64,000 nt of DNA, from positions 62,001 through 126,000 of the forward strand of contig NZ_JAOQJC010000015.1 in NCBI RefSeq assembly GCF_025567625.1, in the 5' to 3' direction. The first letter of the stretch is position 1, and each line of letters starts with the position of its first letter. The notes below the pieces were generated by a model. The model was given only the letters and a program-made list of their open reading frames with translations, ran no database searches and had not been told where the DNA came from. Source of the stretch: Paenibacillus sp. J5C2022 (GTDB taxonomy: Bacteria > Bacillota > Bacilli > Paenibacillales > Paenibacillaceae). Position numbers and translations under genes: made by a program. Positions 34,848 through 43,116 of the stretch are shown piece by piece.

Positions 34848-35338
34848 TTTTTGAAGCTCCAGTGTATGAGGCCTACACAAGCGGAGTCGGGATGCGTCAT
34901 TTTGAAGCTCCAGTGTATGAGGCATACATAAGAAGGGTCGGAATGTGTTCTTTTGAAGCTCTAGTGTATGAGGCATACATAAGCAGAGTCGGAATGTGTT
35001 CTTTTGAAGCTCCAGTGTATGAGGCCTACACAAGCGGAGTCGGGATGCGTCATTTTGATGCTCTAGTGTATGAGGCATACATAAGCAGGGTCGGAATGTG
35101 TTCTTTTGAAGCTCCAGTGTATGAGGCCTACACAAGCAGAGTTGGATTGCGTCTTTTTGATGCTCCAGTGTATGAGGCATACACAAGCAGAGTCGGAATG
35201 TGTTCTTTTGAAGCTCCAGTGTATGAGGCCTACACAAGCGGAGTCGGATTGCGTCTTTTTGATACTCCAGTGTATGAGGCATACATAAGAAGAGTCGTGA
35301 TGCGTCTTTTTGATGCTCCAGTGTATGTGGCATACATT
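34848..35338 (+). repeat. 51-bp tandem repeat array, about 9.6 units
   Basis: The core AGTGTATGAGGC starts at 34861, 34912, 34963, 35014, 35065, 35116, 35167, 35218, 35269 and 35320 (last with one change): exactly 51 bases each time. Units fall into types with GGCCTACACA and GGCATACATA, partly alternating. In the second type TGTATG-AGG-CATACA forms a perfect 6-bp inverted repeat. Because 51 is a multiple of three and the unit lacks stops, long frames run on both strands (17-residue repeats), but variable bases fall in all codon positions and no proper start exists. Treated as non-coding. With the A-rich leader it fills 34840-35514. Confidence 0.9.
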
Positions 35339-35367
35339 TTCCAGACGTAGTAATAACAAAACCGCGG

Positions 35368-35396
35368 TTGACGAAGACGGTGTAATCGTGTATATT
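35368..35396 (+). promoter_or_regulatory. Sigma-A promoter of aroF
   Basis: TTGACG (35368-35373), 17-base spacer, TATATT (35391-35396). Expected transcript start near 35403, giving a leader of about 110 bases. Confidence 0.75.
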
Positions 35397-35490
35397 TACT
35401 TTAGCGATTAAAAGCTTAAAAGCTTAAAAGCCAAAAAGCTTAAAAGCCAAAAAGCTTAAAAGTAAAAAAGCATAAAAGCGCTAAAGTAAA
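35395..35490 (+). repeat. 12-bp perfect inverted repeat around an AAAAGCTT-type short repeat, aroF leader
   Basis: TTTACTTTAGCG (35395-35406) and CGCTAAAGTAAA (35479-35490) are exact reverse complements. Between them lie repeated AAAAGCTT and CCAAAAAGCTTAAAAG units. The structure lies between the promoter and the aroF ribosome site. Confidence 0.7.
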
Positions 35491-35514
35491 ATGTGTGTAA
35501 AGGGAGAGATCGCC

Positions 35515-36579
35515 ATGATCGTAATTACAAAGTCCAATATTGACAATGAACGCATAGAGGAAATTGTCGCTTATATCGAAAGAAACGGAGGCGTGCAGGC
35601 GCATGTGTCCAAAGGAACAGACCGTACCGTTATTGGCATCATCGGCCAGGCAGATCCTGCTCTGGGCGACCAACTGCGCGGCATGAAGGGCGTCGAAAAT
35701 GTGATCAAGGTGTCCAAATCCTACAAGCTGGCCAGCCGTGACTTCCATCCCGACGACACGGTCATCGATATTAAGGGAGTCAAGATCGGCGGAAGTAATC
35801 TCGTTATTATGGGCGGACCGTGCGCAGTTGAAACACCGGAGCAAATCGATGAAATAGCCCGACTGGTGAAAGCGGCGGGCGGTCAAGTGCTGCGCGGCGG
35901 AGCTTTCAAGCCGAGAACGGGACCTTACAGCTTCCAAGGCGTCGGCGTAGAAGGCTTGGCGATGATGGCCGAGGCGGGCAAGAAGCATGGGCTGCTTACG
36001 ATAACCGAAGTCATGACGCCCGAATACGTCGATGTGTGTGCCGAGTATGCGGACATCTTGCAGGTGGGTACACGCAACATGCAGAACTTCGACCTGCTGC
36101 GCAAACTGGGCACGATTCAGACGCCGGTGCTGCTCAAGAGAGGCTTCAGCGCCACGTATGATGAATTCCTTAACGCAGCGGAGTACATCCTGGCCGGAGG
36201 CAATCCCAACGTTATGTTATGCGAGCGCGGTATCCGAACGTTCGAGACATATACTCGCAATACGCTCGACCTGTCCGCAATCCCCGTTCTTCAGTCGCTT
36301 AGCCATCTGCCGGTCATCTCCGATCCTAGTCACGGCACGGGACGCCGGGAGCTGGTAGAGCCGATGTCCAAGGCTTCCGTAGCGGCCGGCGCCAACGGCT
36401 TGATTGTGGAGATGCATACCGATCCCGACAACTCCATGACGGGAGACGGCGTGCAGTCTCTGTTCCCGGATCAGTTCGCCAACTTGCTGAAGGACCTTGA
36501 GCAGCTTGCGACTCTGGTAGGCAAAGAGTTTAATACGGAGAAAGAGCCTGCCAGCGCTTTTGTAGAATGGAAGAAGTAG
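35515..36579 (+). CDS. aroF: 3-deoxy-7-phosphoheptulonate (DAHP) synthase, class I-beta type
   Basis: 354 residues from ATG 35515 behind AGGGAGAG. The N-terminal 70-odd residues ([20 protein letters not shown] and onward) form the ferredoxin-like regulatory domain seen in Thermotoga-type DAHP synthases. The (beta/alpha)8 barrel starts near residue 90 with [11 protein letters not shown] and carries [86 protein letters not shown] and [18 protein letters not shown] with the metal ligands (Cys, His, Glu, Asp). It condenses PEP and erythrose-4-phosphate, the entry to aromatic amino acids; the N-domain confers feedback control by Tyr/Phe in relatives. No chorismate mutase domain is present. Confidence 0.95.
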   Translation: MIVITKSNIDNERIEEIVAYIERNGGVQAHVSKGTDRTVIGIIGQADPALGDQLRGMKGVENVIKVSKSYKLASRDFHPDDTVIDIKGVKIGGSNLVIMGGPCAVETPEQIDEIARLVKAAGGQVLRGGAFKPRTGPYSFQGVGVEGLAMMAEAGKKHGLLTITEVMTPEYVDVCAEYADILQVGTRNMQNFDLLRKLGTIQTPVLLKRGFSATYDEFLNAAEYILAGGNPNVMLCERGIRTFETYTRNTLDLSAIPVLQSLSHLPVISDPSHGTGRRELVEPMSKASVAAGANGLIVEMHTDPDNSMTGDGVQSLFPDQFANLLKDLEQLATLVGKEFNTEKEPASAFVEWKK

Positions 36580-36596
36580 TCCGATTATATTAGTAG

Positions 36597-36633
36597 AAGA
36601 TGGTTCGCCTGAACGGGGCGGGCCATCTTTTTT
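36597..36633 (+). terminator. Terminator of aroF
   Basis: AAGATGG...CGCC pairs with GGCG...CCATCTT (36597-36629), then TTTT. Confidence 0.87.
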
Positions 36634-36793
36634 GTTCAGGCAATAATGTACTAGTCCGAACTGGGGAGCATTAAGGTGAAATGGTGCGGAAGCAGTTGTA
36701 ACTGCAGTATGACGGGGGATTACAGTCGAATTAGGGACAATTTGCGAGCCGGAAACATGGGAATATTTAAAATAATTAGGAGGTTTTCTGAAA

Positions 36794-36847
36794 TGTAAGC
36801 GCACCCACGTGAGTTTACCTGACATGTGAATCAAAAATACCTGACAT
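36794..36847 (+). promoter_or_regulatory. Candidate control sites upstream of glnA
   Basis: TACCTGACAT occurs twice, at 36816-36825 and 36838-36847 (22 bases apart), ending six bases before the -35 box. TGTAAGCGCACCCA at 36794-36807 is a partial cre-like match. No exact GlnR/TnrA site (TGTNA-N7-TNACA) was found. The rest of 36634-36793 shows nothing I can name. Confidence 0.35.
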
Positions 36848-36852
36848 AGCTA

Positions 36853-36881
36853 TTGACGCTTGGATTGCACAGTCTTATAAT
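36853..36881 (+). promoter_or_regulatory. Strong sigma-A promoter of glnA
   Basis: TTGACG (36853-36858), 17-base spacer, TATAAT (36876-36881). Confidence 0.88.
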
Positions 36882-36958
36882 AAACGACATAGATAACGAA
36901 ATACTTGAACGTTCTAAGTCAAAATCCACGTTAATGTTCGGAAATGGAGGAAGTTAAG

Positions 36959-38383
36959 ATGTCAGTTCAAAAAGTTTTGGAGCAAATTACAGAAAACAAC
37001 ATTCAGTTTGTCGATTTTCGTTTTGTGAGCCTCGCGGGTGGAGCGCATCATATTACGCTGCCTGCTACAGAGGTGGATGCAGATACATTCGTGAACGGCG
37101 TTGCGTTCGACGGTTCGTCTATCCCGGGCTTCCGCGGCATTGAAGAATCCGATATGGTCATGATGCCGGACCCTGAGACAGCATATATCGATCCTTTCAC
37201 AGCTCATCCTACTTTGAACATCATGTGCAACATCAACACTCCAGACGGCGAACGTTACGATCGCGATCCTCGCAGCATTGCCCACAAGGCGGAAGAGTAC
37301 CTGCAATCCTGCGGTATCGGCACAACAGCTTTCTTCGCACCAGAATCCGAATTTTTCATCTTCGACGATGTTCGTTACGAGAGCTCCATGAATACTTCGT
37401 TCTACAAAGTAGATTCCGAGGAAGGCGCTTGGAATACAGCGCGCAAGGAAGAAGGCGGGAACCTCGGCTTCAAAATTCCGACTAAAGGCGGTTATGTTCC
37501 GGTAGCGCCAGCAGATTCCCAGCAAGATATCCGCAGCGAGATGGTTCGCCTTATGCAAGAATCCGGCCTTCGCGTTGAGCGTCATCACCATGAAGTGGCG
37601 ACAGCAGGCCAAGCGGAAATCAACTTCCGCTTCGACACGTTGACCAAAACAGCCGACAACCTTCTGAAGTATAAATATATCGTGCACAACGTAGCTCGCC
37701 AATGGGGCAAAGTCGCAACATTTATGCCTAAGCCGCTGTATGGCGACAATGGCAGTGGCATGCACGTTCACACGTCCATCTTCGATGGCGACACGCCATT
37801 GTTCTACGATAATACGCAATATGCGAACCTGAGCAAAACGGCTATGAGCTACATCGCTGGCGTTCTGTATCACGCTCCTGCTCTGATCGCATTCACGAAC
37901 CCAAGCACGAACTCCTTCAAGCGTCTGGTTCCTGGCTATGAAGCGCCGGTCAACCTCGTATTCTCGAAGGGCAACCGTTCCGCTGCAGTTCGTATTCCGA
38001 TCGCTGCAGTAACACCGAAAGGTTGCCGCATCGAGTTCCGTACGCCGGACTCCACTGCGAATCCTTATCTGGCATTTGCTGCGATGCTGCTTGCCGGTCT
38101 GGACGGCATCAAGCGCAATCTTGATCCGGTGGCTCTTGGTTATGGACCGTTCGACAAGAACATCTATGATCTTCCTGAAGAAGAGAAGAGAGAAATCCGC
38201 AGCGTACCAGGCTCCCTGGACGAAGCGCTGGACGCTCTGGAAGCAGATACCGGCTTCTTGACGGAAAGCGGCGTATTCTCGGAAGACTTCATCAATAACT
38301 ACGTAGCGCTTAAGCGTTCTGAAGCTAAAGCGGTCAACATGCGCGTTCATCCGCATGAGTTCAGCCTCTACTTCGGCTGCTAA
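36959..38383 (+). CDS. glnA: Type I glutamine synthetase, GSI-beta-like
   Basis: 474 residues from ATG 36959, after GGAGG. Glutamine synthetase signatures are complete: FDGSSIPGF, FFAPESEFFIFDD, HHHEVATAGQAEINF, KPLYGDNGSGMHVHTS, NPSTNSFKRLVPGYEAP, RSAAVRIP and the metal/glutamate residues in IEFRTPDSTANPYLAFAAML. Length and the C-terminal KNIYDLPEEE element resemble the longer GSI-beta form of Gram-negatives and actinobacteria, not the 443-residue GSI-alpha of Bacillus. Tyr403 lies where E. coli GS is adenylylated (Tyr397). No glnR precedes it and no glnE is nearby. It assimilates ammonia into glutamine in the cytoplasm. Transcribed alone from a strong promoter with two terminators after it. 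Confidence 0.95.
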   Translation: MSVQKVLEQITENNIQFVDFRFVSLAGGAHHITLPATEVDADTFVNGVAFDGSSIPGFRGIEESDMVMMPDPETAYIDPFTAHPTLNIMCNINTPDGERYDRDPRSIAHKAEEYLQSCGIGTTAFFAPESEFFIFDDVRYESSMNTSFYKVDSEEGAWNTARKEEGGNLGFKIPTKGGYVPVAPADSQQDIRSEMVRLMQESGLRVERHHHEVATAGQAEINFRFDTLTKTADNLLKYKYIVHNVARQWGKVATFMPKPLYGDNGSGMHVHTSIFDGDTPLFYDNTQYANLSKTAMSYIAGVLYHAPALIAFTNPSTNSFKRLVPGYEAPVNLVFSKGNRSAAVRIPIAAVTPKGCRIEFRTPDSTANPYLAFAAMLLAGLDGIKRNLDPVALGYGPFDKNIYDLPEEEKREIRSVPGSLDEALDALEADTGFLTESGVFSEDFINNYVALKRSEAKAVNMRVHPHEFSLYFGC

Positions 38384-38419
38384 TCGCATACGGCATACAG
38401 CAATTATATTGTAATCGTA

Positions 38420-38446
38420 AAAAAGAGCCCGGTCGGGCTCTTTTTC
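38420..38446 (+). terminator. First terminator of glnA
   Basis: AAAAAGAGCCC pairs with GGGCTCTTTTT around a GGTC loop. Confidence 0.93.
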
Positions 38447-38455
38447 GTTTGATTA

Positions 38456-38486
38456 GGTCAGCCAGCATGTTCTGGTTGGCCTTTTT
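38456..38486 (+). terminator. Second, backup terminator of glnA
   Basis: GGTCAGCCAG (38456-38465) pairs with CTGGTTGGCC (38472-38481) using two G-U pairs, then TTTTT. Confidence 0.8.
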
Positions 38487-38553
38487 CGAGTCCATTTTCG
38501 AAAGCTCCGAAACTGGCTGGCAGAATGCATATACAAAATAATTGGTTGACGTT

Positions 38554-38577
38554 AAGATTGTAGACAAACTTACAATC
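38554..38577 (+). promoter_or_regulatory. Probable GntR operator, copy 2
   Basis: 21 of 24 bases match the site at 9837-9860. It contains the dyad GATTGT-N10-ACAATC. It overlaps the -35 and spacer of the promoter of the SDR/ceramidase-like pair, in the same position as copy 1. Confidence 0.62.
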
Positions 38578-38589
38578 TCGTACTATACT
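38561..38589 (+). promoter_or_regulatory. Promoter of the SDR/ceramidase-like pair
   Basis: TAGACA (38561-38566), 17-base spacer, TATACT (38584-38589), the same boxes and spacing as at 9844-9872. Confidence 0.6.
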
Positions 38590-38666
38590 AATGCAGTATT
38601 AGAGTTTGTAATAAAATACATAAACGGAACTCTGCCATTGATTGGTTAGACAGAAGGGATGGGAGG

Positions 38667-39449
38667 ATGGGGAGGATGAGAGACAGGCTGAAAGGGAAAA
38701 GCGCTCTTGTTACCGGCGCGGGATCAGGCATCGGTGAGGCGACAGCCAGGCTGCTTGCCGATCAAGGGGCGAAAGTGGCTGTAGTGGATGTGGACGGAGA
38801 GAAAGCGGAGACGGTGTCCGCGAGCATTAATGCGGCGGGCGGCTGCAGTGTGGCGATATGTGCCGATGTCAGCCGAGAAGAAGACGTCAAAAATGCGGTC
38901 AAACGGGCGCAATCCCGTTTCTCCTCCTTGGACATATTGATAAACAATGCGGCTGTGCAGATTATGGGGGAGCTGCATGATTGTACGGAGGAACAATTTG
39001 ACAGAATGATAGCGGTTAACTTAAAAGGCGTCTTTTTTGGCTGCAAGCACGTTTTACCGTTCATGCTGGAACAGAAGAAGGGCGTAATTCTCTCAACCAG
39101 CTCTGTCCTTGGCGTGACCGGAGATGCGGATCTTGGCATTTACGGGGCGACCAAAGGCGCAGTCATTGCCCTGACCAAATCGATGGCGGTAGCCTATGGA
39201 TCGTCCGGAATCAGGGTCAATTGCGTTTGTCCGGGCGATGTCGGCACACCGATGGTGGAGCAATTTTTTGATTTTCAGCCGAATCCTGAGGCAGCCCGGG
39301 AACGAGTGTACGGTCAATATCCGATGCGGCGCATCGCAAGTCCGGAGGAAGTGGCGCAACTGCTAGCTTTCCTGGCTTCCGATGAAGCTTCTTTTATTAC
39401 GGGCAGCCATATGTTCGTGGATGGAGGTCTGATGGCAAGCGTGTACTAA
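38667..39449 (+). CDS. Short-chain dehydrogenase/reductase (SDR), GntR-linked
   Basis: 260 residues (257 if ATG 38676 is used, which has the better-placed GGGAGG). Classical SDR: TGAGSGIGEATARLL near the start, Asp in AVVDVDGEKA (NAD preference), NNAA, the catalytic Ser in LSTSSVLG and Y-x3-K in YGATKGAVIALTKSM. The C-terminus SFITGSHMFVDGGLMAS is standard. It shares only family-level similarity with the SDR at 13174. The promoter-operator is nearly the same as that of the M81/dehydratase operon, suggesting common control. It is followed after 52 bases by a ceramidase-like gene on the same transcript. Substrate unknown. Confidence 0.88.
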   Translation: MGRMRDRLKGKSALVTGAGSGIGEATARLLADQGAKVAVVDVDGEKAETVSASINAAGGCSVAICADVSREEDVKNAVKRAQSRFSSLDILINNAAVQIMGELHDCTEEQFDRMIAVNLKGVFFGCKHVLPFMLEQKKGVILSTSSVLGVTGDADLGIYGATKGAVIALTKSMAVAYGSSGIRVNCVCPGDVGTPMVEQFFDFQPNPEAARERVYGQYPMRRIASPEEVAQLLAFLASDEASFITGSHMFVDGGLMASVY

Positions 39450-39501
39450 GCAGCGAGCTTTCACGGCTCAATAGGTTAAAGAAGTGAAGGAGGCAACTCG
39501 T

Positions 39502-40977
39502 ATGGCAAATCCAAGTTCGTCGTTGAGAATCGGATGGGCGGAAGGGGATATTACCCCGGAACATCCCGTCATTCTAAGAGGCATGTTCTATGCGCGCGTG
39601 TCCGAAGGAATAATGGACCCTCTGAGCGTAACCGGATGGGCGCTAGAGTCGGAGGAAGGACAAGCTGTGCTTGTTAGCTGCGATTTGCTGTCTGTTCCGG
39701 AAGTGCTTCGAGAAGAAGTGCGTGCCCGTCTGGACGGCCAACTGCCGGATCTTGATCCGATGAACGTTATTATAAGCGCTACCCATACCCACACTGGACC
39801 TGAGATCTACGCTCCGTCCGCCGATTACCCGAATCGGGGAATTGGCATCGACGTCGGTGTTGAGCTCGAAGCGATGAATGTTAATGCTTATATCTCATTT
39901 GCGGCTGAACGGATCGCCGAGGTCATTCGCAAGGCCTGGAATGCCCGAACTCCGGGAAGTCTGGCTTACGGGATGGATTATGCGGTTGTTGGCCGCAACC
40001 GCCGCTGGATTGACGAGCAAGGCCGGTCTACGATGTACGGGCTGCATCCCGAAGTCAGCCATACGTTCCGCCATATTGAAGGGTACGAGGATCATAGTAT
40101 TAATCTTGCAGCGACCTATGATTGTCATGGTAAGCTGACGGGCTTGGTCGTGAACGTGCCATGCCCTTCTCAGGAGAGCGAGACCCTGTTCGTCATTAGC
40201 GCGGATTGGTGGTCTGAAGCCCGTCAAGAGCTGCGCCAGCGATTTGGCGGGGAACTATTCATTCTCCCTCAATGCAGCGCGGCCGGCGATCTGTCTCCCT
40301 TCCTGTTGTATGACAATGCCGCCACTGCGCGTATGCAAGAGCTGAAGGGCCAGTCTCCCCGCGAGGAGATCGCGCAGCGGATTGCGAATGCTGTACAGGA
40401 AATATTGCCCGTCATTGCACAGACTGCCGTCTCATCTCCGGTTCTCAGGCATCATGTCGAGACATTGGAGGTGCCGGCTAATCGGCTGACCGAGGACGAT
40501 GTTCGTACGGCACGACATGATGTCGAAAGATTCAGACTGGAGTACGAGGAAGAAATGCGGAAGCTGGAGGCCGATCCGTCGCTTCGCAGCAATCCGCGTT
40601 GGTACGTAGCGGTGACGGATGTATACCGCCGCATGAATTGGCATCTTGGTGTCGTTCGCCGCTTTGAGTTGCAGAGGGAGACCCCGACGATTCCGGCCGA
40701 AATTCATGTTCTGCGAATCGGAGATATCGCTTTTACGACGGTTCCTTACGAATATTATCTGGATTACGGCATTCAGATCAAGGTGCGCAACGAAGGCGTA
40801 GCCGTGCAGACATTTCTGATCCAGCTCGCGGGAGGAGGGACATATCTCCCCAGCCAGCGCTCGTTGGCCGGAGGAGGTTATGGTTCTGTACCGGCCAGCA
40901 ATCCCGTCGGCCCGGAAGGCGGACAAGCCATTGTCGAGCACACGGTTGGGACCGTTGGGAAGTTGTTTCGTCCATAG
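39502..40977 (+). CDS. Neutral/alkaline ceramidase-like protein, N-terminal domain family
   Basis: 491 residues from ATG 39502, eight bases after AAGGAGG. The start GWAEGDITPEHPVILRGMFY, the metal motif SATHTHTGPEIYAP, a VVNVPCPSQ element and QCSAAGDLSPF match the neutral/alkaline non-lysosomal ceramidase N-terminal domain. True ceramidases are about 650-760 residues, secreted and have a C-terminal immunoglobulin-like domain; this one is shorter and lacks a signal peptide. So it is likely a cytoplasmic metal-dependent amidase or related hydrolase with another substrate. Second gene of the SDR unit that carries the GntR-type operator. Strong terminator downstream. Confidence 0.8.
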   Translation: MANPSSSLRIGWAEGDITPEHPVILRGMFYARVSEGIMDPLSVTGWALESEEGQAVLVSCDLLSVPEVLREEVRARLDGQLPDLDPMNVIISATHTHTGPEIYAPSADYPNRGIGIDVGVELEAMNVNAYISFAAERIAEVIRKAWNARTPGSLAYGMDYAVVGRNRRWIDEQGRSTMYGLHPEVSHTFRHIEGYEDHSINLAATYDCHGKLTGLVVNVPCPSQESETLFVISADWWSEARQELRQRFGGELFILPQCSAAGDLSPFLLYDNAATARMQELKGQSPREEIAQRIANAVQEILPVIAQTAVSSPVLRHHVETLEVPANRLTEDDVRTARHDVERFRLEYEEEMRKLEADPSLRSNPRWYVAVTDVYRRMNWHLGVVRRFELQRETPTIPAEIHVLRIGDIAFTTVPYEYYLDYGIQIKVRNEGVAVQTFLIQLAGGGTYLPSQRSLAGGGYGSVPASNPVGPEGGQAIVEHTVGTVGKLFRP

Positions 40978-40989
40978 CAAACCCCGTAC

Positions 40990-41031
40990 CGCTGCCCGCA
41001 AGTCAGATTGACTTGCAGGGCAGCGTTTTTT
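40990..41031 (+). terminator. Terminator of the SDR/ceramidase-like operon
   Basis: A long stem, CGCTGCCC-GCAAGTCA with TGACTTGC-A-GGGCAGCG, followed by six T. Confidence 0.93.
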
Positions 41032-41158
41032 GTATGGATATGGATGTACAATATTTTATTCTTTACTAAAAACTAGAAAAAAGAGCTTTCGAAAACTATG
41101 AAATCCGAATAATTATTGAAAACCCCATAATTTCGTTCGACTTTTGTCTGACACACAC

Positions 41159-41187
41159 TTGATGAAGCCGAGCAAAATTGCTATCAT
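41159..41187 (+). promoter_or_regulatory. Promoter of serC
   Basis: TTGATG (41159-41164), 17-base spacer, TATCAT (41182-41187), 40 bases before the start codon. Confidence 0.65.
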
Positions 41188-41226
41188 AGCGTTATTATGT
41201 ATAAAGATGAAGGGGTGGAGAGAGCG

Positions 41227-42312
41227 ATGACCAGAGCATACAATTTCAACGCAGGACCGGCGGCAATCCCGTTAGAGGTGCTGCAGCAAGCCCAGGAGCA
41301 ATTCGTCGATTACCAAGGCGCAGGCATGTCCATTATGGAGATGTCGCACAGAAGCAAGCTGTATGAGGAAGTGAACGCCAGCGCCCAGCAACTGCTTAAG
41401 GAACTGCTGCAAATTCCGGACGGCTATCATGTGCTGCTGCTGCAAGGCGGGGCCAGCACACAATTCGCGATGCTTCCGATGAACCTGCTCCGTCCAGGAC
41501 GTCCTGGAGCATACGTGCAGACGGGTGCGTGGGCGAACAAAGCGATTAAAGAAGCGAAGATCATCGGTGAGACGGTGATTGCCGCGTCTACCGAATCCGA
41601 TCAATATATGCGCGTGCCAAGCCAGTCCGAAATCGTTATCCCCGAGAATGCGTCGTATCTTCATCTGACGTCCAATGAGACGATTGGAGGCACTCAGTTC
41701 CAGCAGTACCCGGACAGCGTAGGCGTGCCGCTAATTGCGGACATGTCCAGCGACATCCTGAGTCGGCCGCTTGATGTGAGCCAGTTCGGCATGATCTATG
41801 CCGGGGCGCAGAAAAATCTGGGCCCGTCCGGCGTAACAGTCGTTATCGTGCGGGACGAGCTCATTCAAGAAGCGCCTGCGCATATTCCGGCAATGTTCCG
41901 TTATGCGACTCATGCCAAGAGCAGCTCACTCTACAATACGCCTCCATCCTTCGCAGTATATATGGTGAAGCTTGTATTGGAATGGATCAAGTCCAAGGGC
42001 GGAGTAGCGGAGCTCGAGCAATTCAATAAAGAGAAGACGGCACTGATCTACAACGCAATCGACAATAGCGAAGGCTTCTACAAGGGCTGCGCCAATCCGG
42101 ATAGCCGCTCCGTCATGAACATTACGTTCCGGTTGGGTAGCGAGGAGTTGGAGAAGCTGTTCGTGAAACAATCGGAGCAAGAGGGCTTTGTCGGCCTGAA
42201 GGGTCATCGCGATGTCGGAGGCCTTCGCGCATCAACCTACAACGCCGTACCGCTGGAGAGCTGCAAGGCGCTCGCTCAATTTATGGCGGACTTCCAGAAG
42301 CGTAACGGTTAA
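41227..42312 (+). CDS. serC: Phosphoserine aminotransferase
   Basis: 361 residues from ATG 41227 behind GGGGTGGAGAG (the frame runs back to 41197). It starts YNFNAGPAAIP, and has GMSIMEMSHRSK, LLLQGGASTQFAM, LTSNETIGGTQF, ADMSSDILSRPLDVS, and the PLP lysine in YAGAQKNLGPSGV. The Arg of the C-terminal GLKGHRDVGGLRAS is conserved. A class V aminotransferase that converts phosphohydroxypyruvate to phosphoserine in serine synthesis, and also serves pyridoxal synthesis in some bacteria. Single gene. Confidence 0.96.
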   Translation: MTRAYNFNAGPAAIPLEVLQQAQEQFVDYQGAGMSIMEMSHRSKLYEEVNASAQQLLKELLQIPDGYHVLLLQGGASTQFAMLPMNLLRPGRPGAYVQTGAWANKAIKEAKIIGETVIAASTESDQYMRVPSQSEIVIPENASYLHLTSNETIGGTQFQQYPDSVGVPLIADMSSDILSRPLDVSQFGMIYAGAQKNLGPSGVTVVIVRDELIQEAPAHIPAMFRYATHAKSSSLYNTPPSFAVYMVKLVLEWIKSKGGVAELEQFNKEKTALIYNAIDNSEGFYKGCANPDSRSVMNITFRLGSEELEKLFVKQSEQEGFVGLKGHRDVGGLRASTYNAVPLESCKALAQFMADFQKRNG

Positions 42313-42330
42313 TCTCATCATTCTGCCACG

Positions 42331-42377
42331 AAAAAACCGCCCTTGCCTCGTCGATAACGAAGGAAGGGCGGTCTTCT
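42331..42377 (+). terminator. Bidirectional terminator between serC and the PhoP-like gene
   Basis: ACCGCCCTT (42336-42344) pairs with AAGGGCGGT (42364-42372), with CCTCGT/ACGAAGG inside. T-rich to the right (TCTTCTT) and an A run on the left serves the minus strand. Confidence 0.85.
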
Positions 42378-42402
42378 TGCATAGGCACTGTATTCGCCGC
42401 TC

Positions 42403-43116
42403 TTATGCCAAAGATTCGTTGTAGCTCGGGATATGCATCTTGTACCCTACGTTGCGAACGGTCATAATGTATTCAGGGGTGCGCGCGTTCTTCTCAATCT
42501 TGTCGCGCAGATGGCTAATATGGACATCGACTATCCGCGTATCGCCGAGGAAGTGATAATCCCAGACGCCATGCAGCAGCTGCTGGCGGCTTAGCACTTT
42601 CCCCTTATGACGGCACAGGAAGTGCAGCAGCTCGAACTCCTTCGGCGTAAGCTCGATCGGCTTTCCCCCGATCCGCACCTCACGCTGCTCCACAAGTACG
42701 GTCAATTGGCCGATTGTATACGTGGTCTCATCAGCGGATCCCGGTAGCGTCTGCAATCGGCGGAATATCGCCCCGATACGGGAGATGAGTTCTTGCGGAC
42801 TGAATGGCTTGGTCATATAATCGTCGGCGCCATTGTCGAGGCCGGCGATTTTGTCTGTTACGTCCTGCAGAGCGGTCAGCATAATGATGGGGACGGCATT
42901 GTTCTGCTTGCGCAATTCCCGGCATACTTGAATGCCGTCCATCTTCGGCAGCATCAGATCCAATACTATCAAGTCCGGGCGGAATGAACGGAGCATATCG
43001 AATACGGCTTCACCGTCGTCAACGCATCTTACATCGTAACCAGCGAGCTTTAAATTGAAATCAATCAACATGGAGATGGAGGGCTCGTCGTCCACAACCA
43101 ATATTTTTTTTCGCAT
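42403..43116 (-). CDS. OmpR/PhoB family response regulator (PhoP-like), no adjacent kinase
   Basis: 237 residues from ATG 43116, eight bases after AAAGGAG; the longer upstream frame is not supported. Receiver: VVDDEPSIS, Asp53 (LIVLDLMLPKMDGIQ), MLTALQD, MTKPFSPQEL. Winged-helix effector domain from about 135: IELTPKEFELLHFLCRHKGKVLSR...TRIVDVHISHLRDKIEK...TVRNVGYKMH. It resembles PhoP/YycF-type regulators. No histidine kinase is next to it: serC converges on one side and trmL diverges on the other, so its partner must lie elsewhere. Confidence 0.9.
   Translation of the reverse strand: MRKKILVVDDEPSISMLIDFNLKLAGYDVRCVDDGEAVFDMLRSFRPDLIVLDLMLPKMDGIQVCRELRKQNNAVPIIMLTALQDVTDKIAGLDNGADDYMTKPFSPQELISRIGAIFRRLQTLPGSADETTYTIGQLTVLVEQREVRIGGKPIELTPKEFELLHFLCRHKGKVLSRQQLLHGVWDYHFLGDTRIVDVHISHLRDKIEKNARTPEYIMTVRNVGYKMHIPSYNESLA

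Noticed and set aside
34790..35350. 186-residue plus-strand frame (and 214-residue minus-strand frame) over the 51-bp repeats
   Set aside because: The frames exist because the unit length is a multiple of three and has no stop. The ispH terminator lies at the start, there is no ribosome site, and unit differences do not favour synonymous changes.
35400..35470. CRISPR-like array in the A-rich aroF leader
   Set aside because: Units are 8-16 bases with no spacers of constant length; simple sequence repeats only.
36962..38389. 475-codon open frame antisense to glnA
   Set aside because: Exact shadow of a highly conserved gene with strong codon bias; its protein looks like no family and it has no ribosome site.
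39502..40977. A secreted neutral ceramidase in the strict sense
   Set aside because: No signal peptide, and the protein is about 200 residues shorter than true ceramidases, without their C-terminal domain; only the N-terminal family match is supported.
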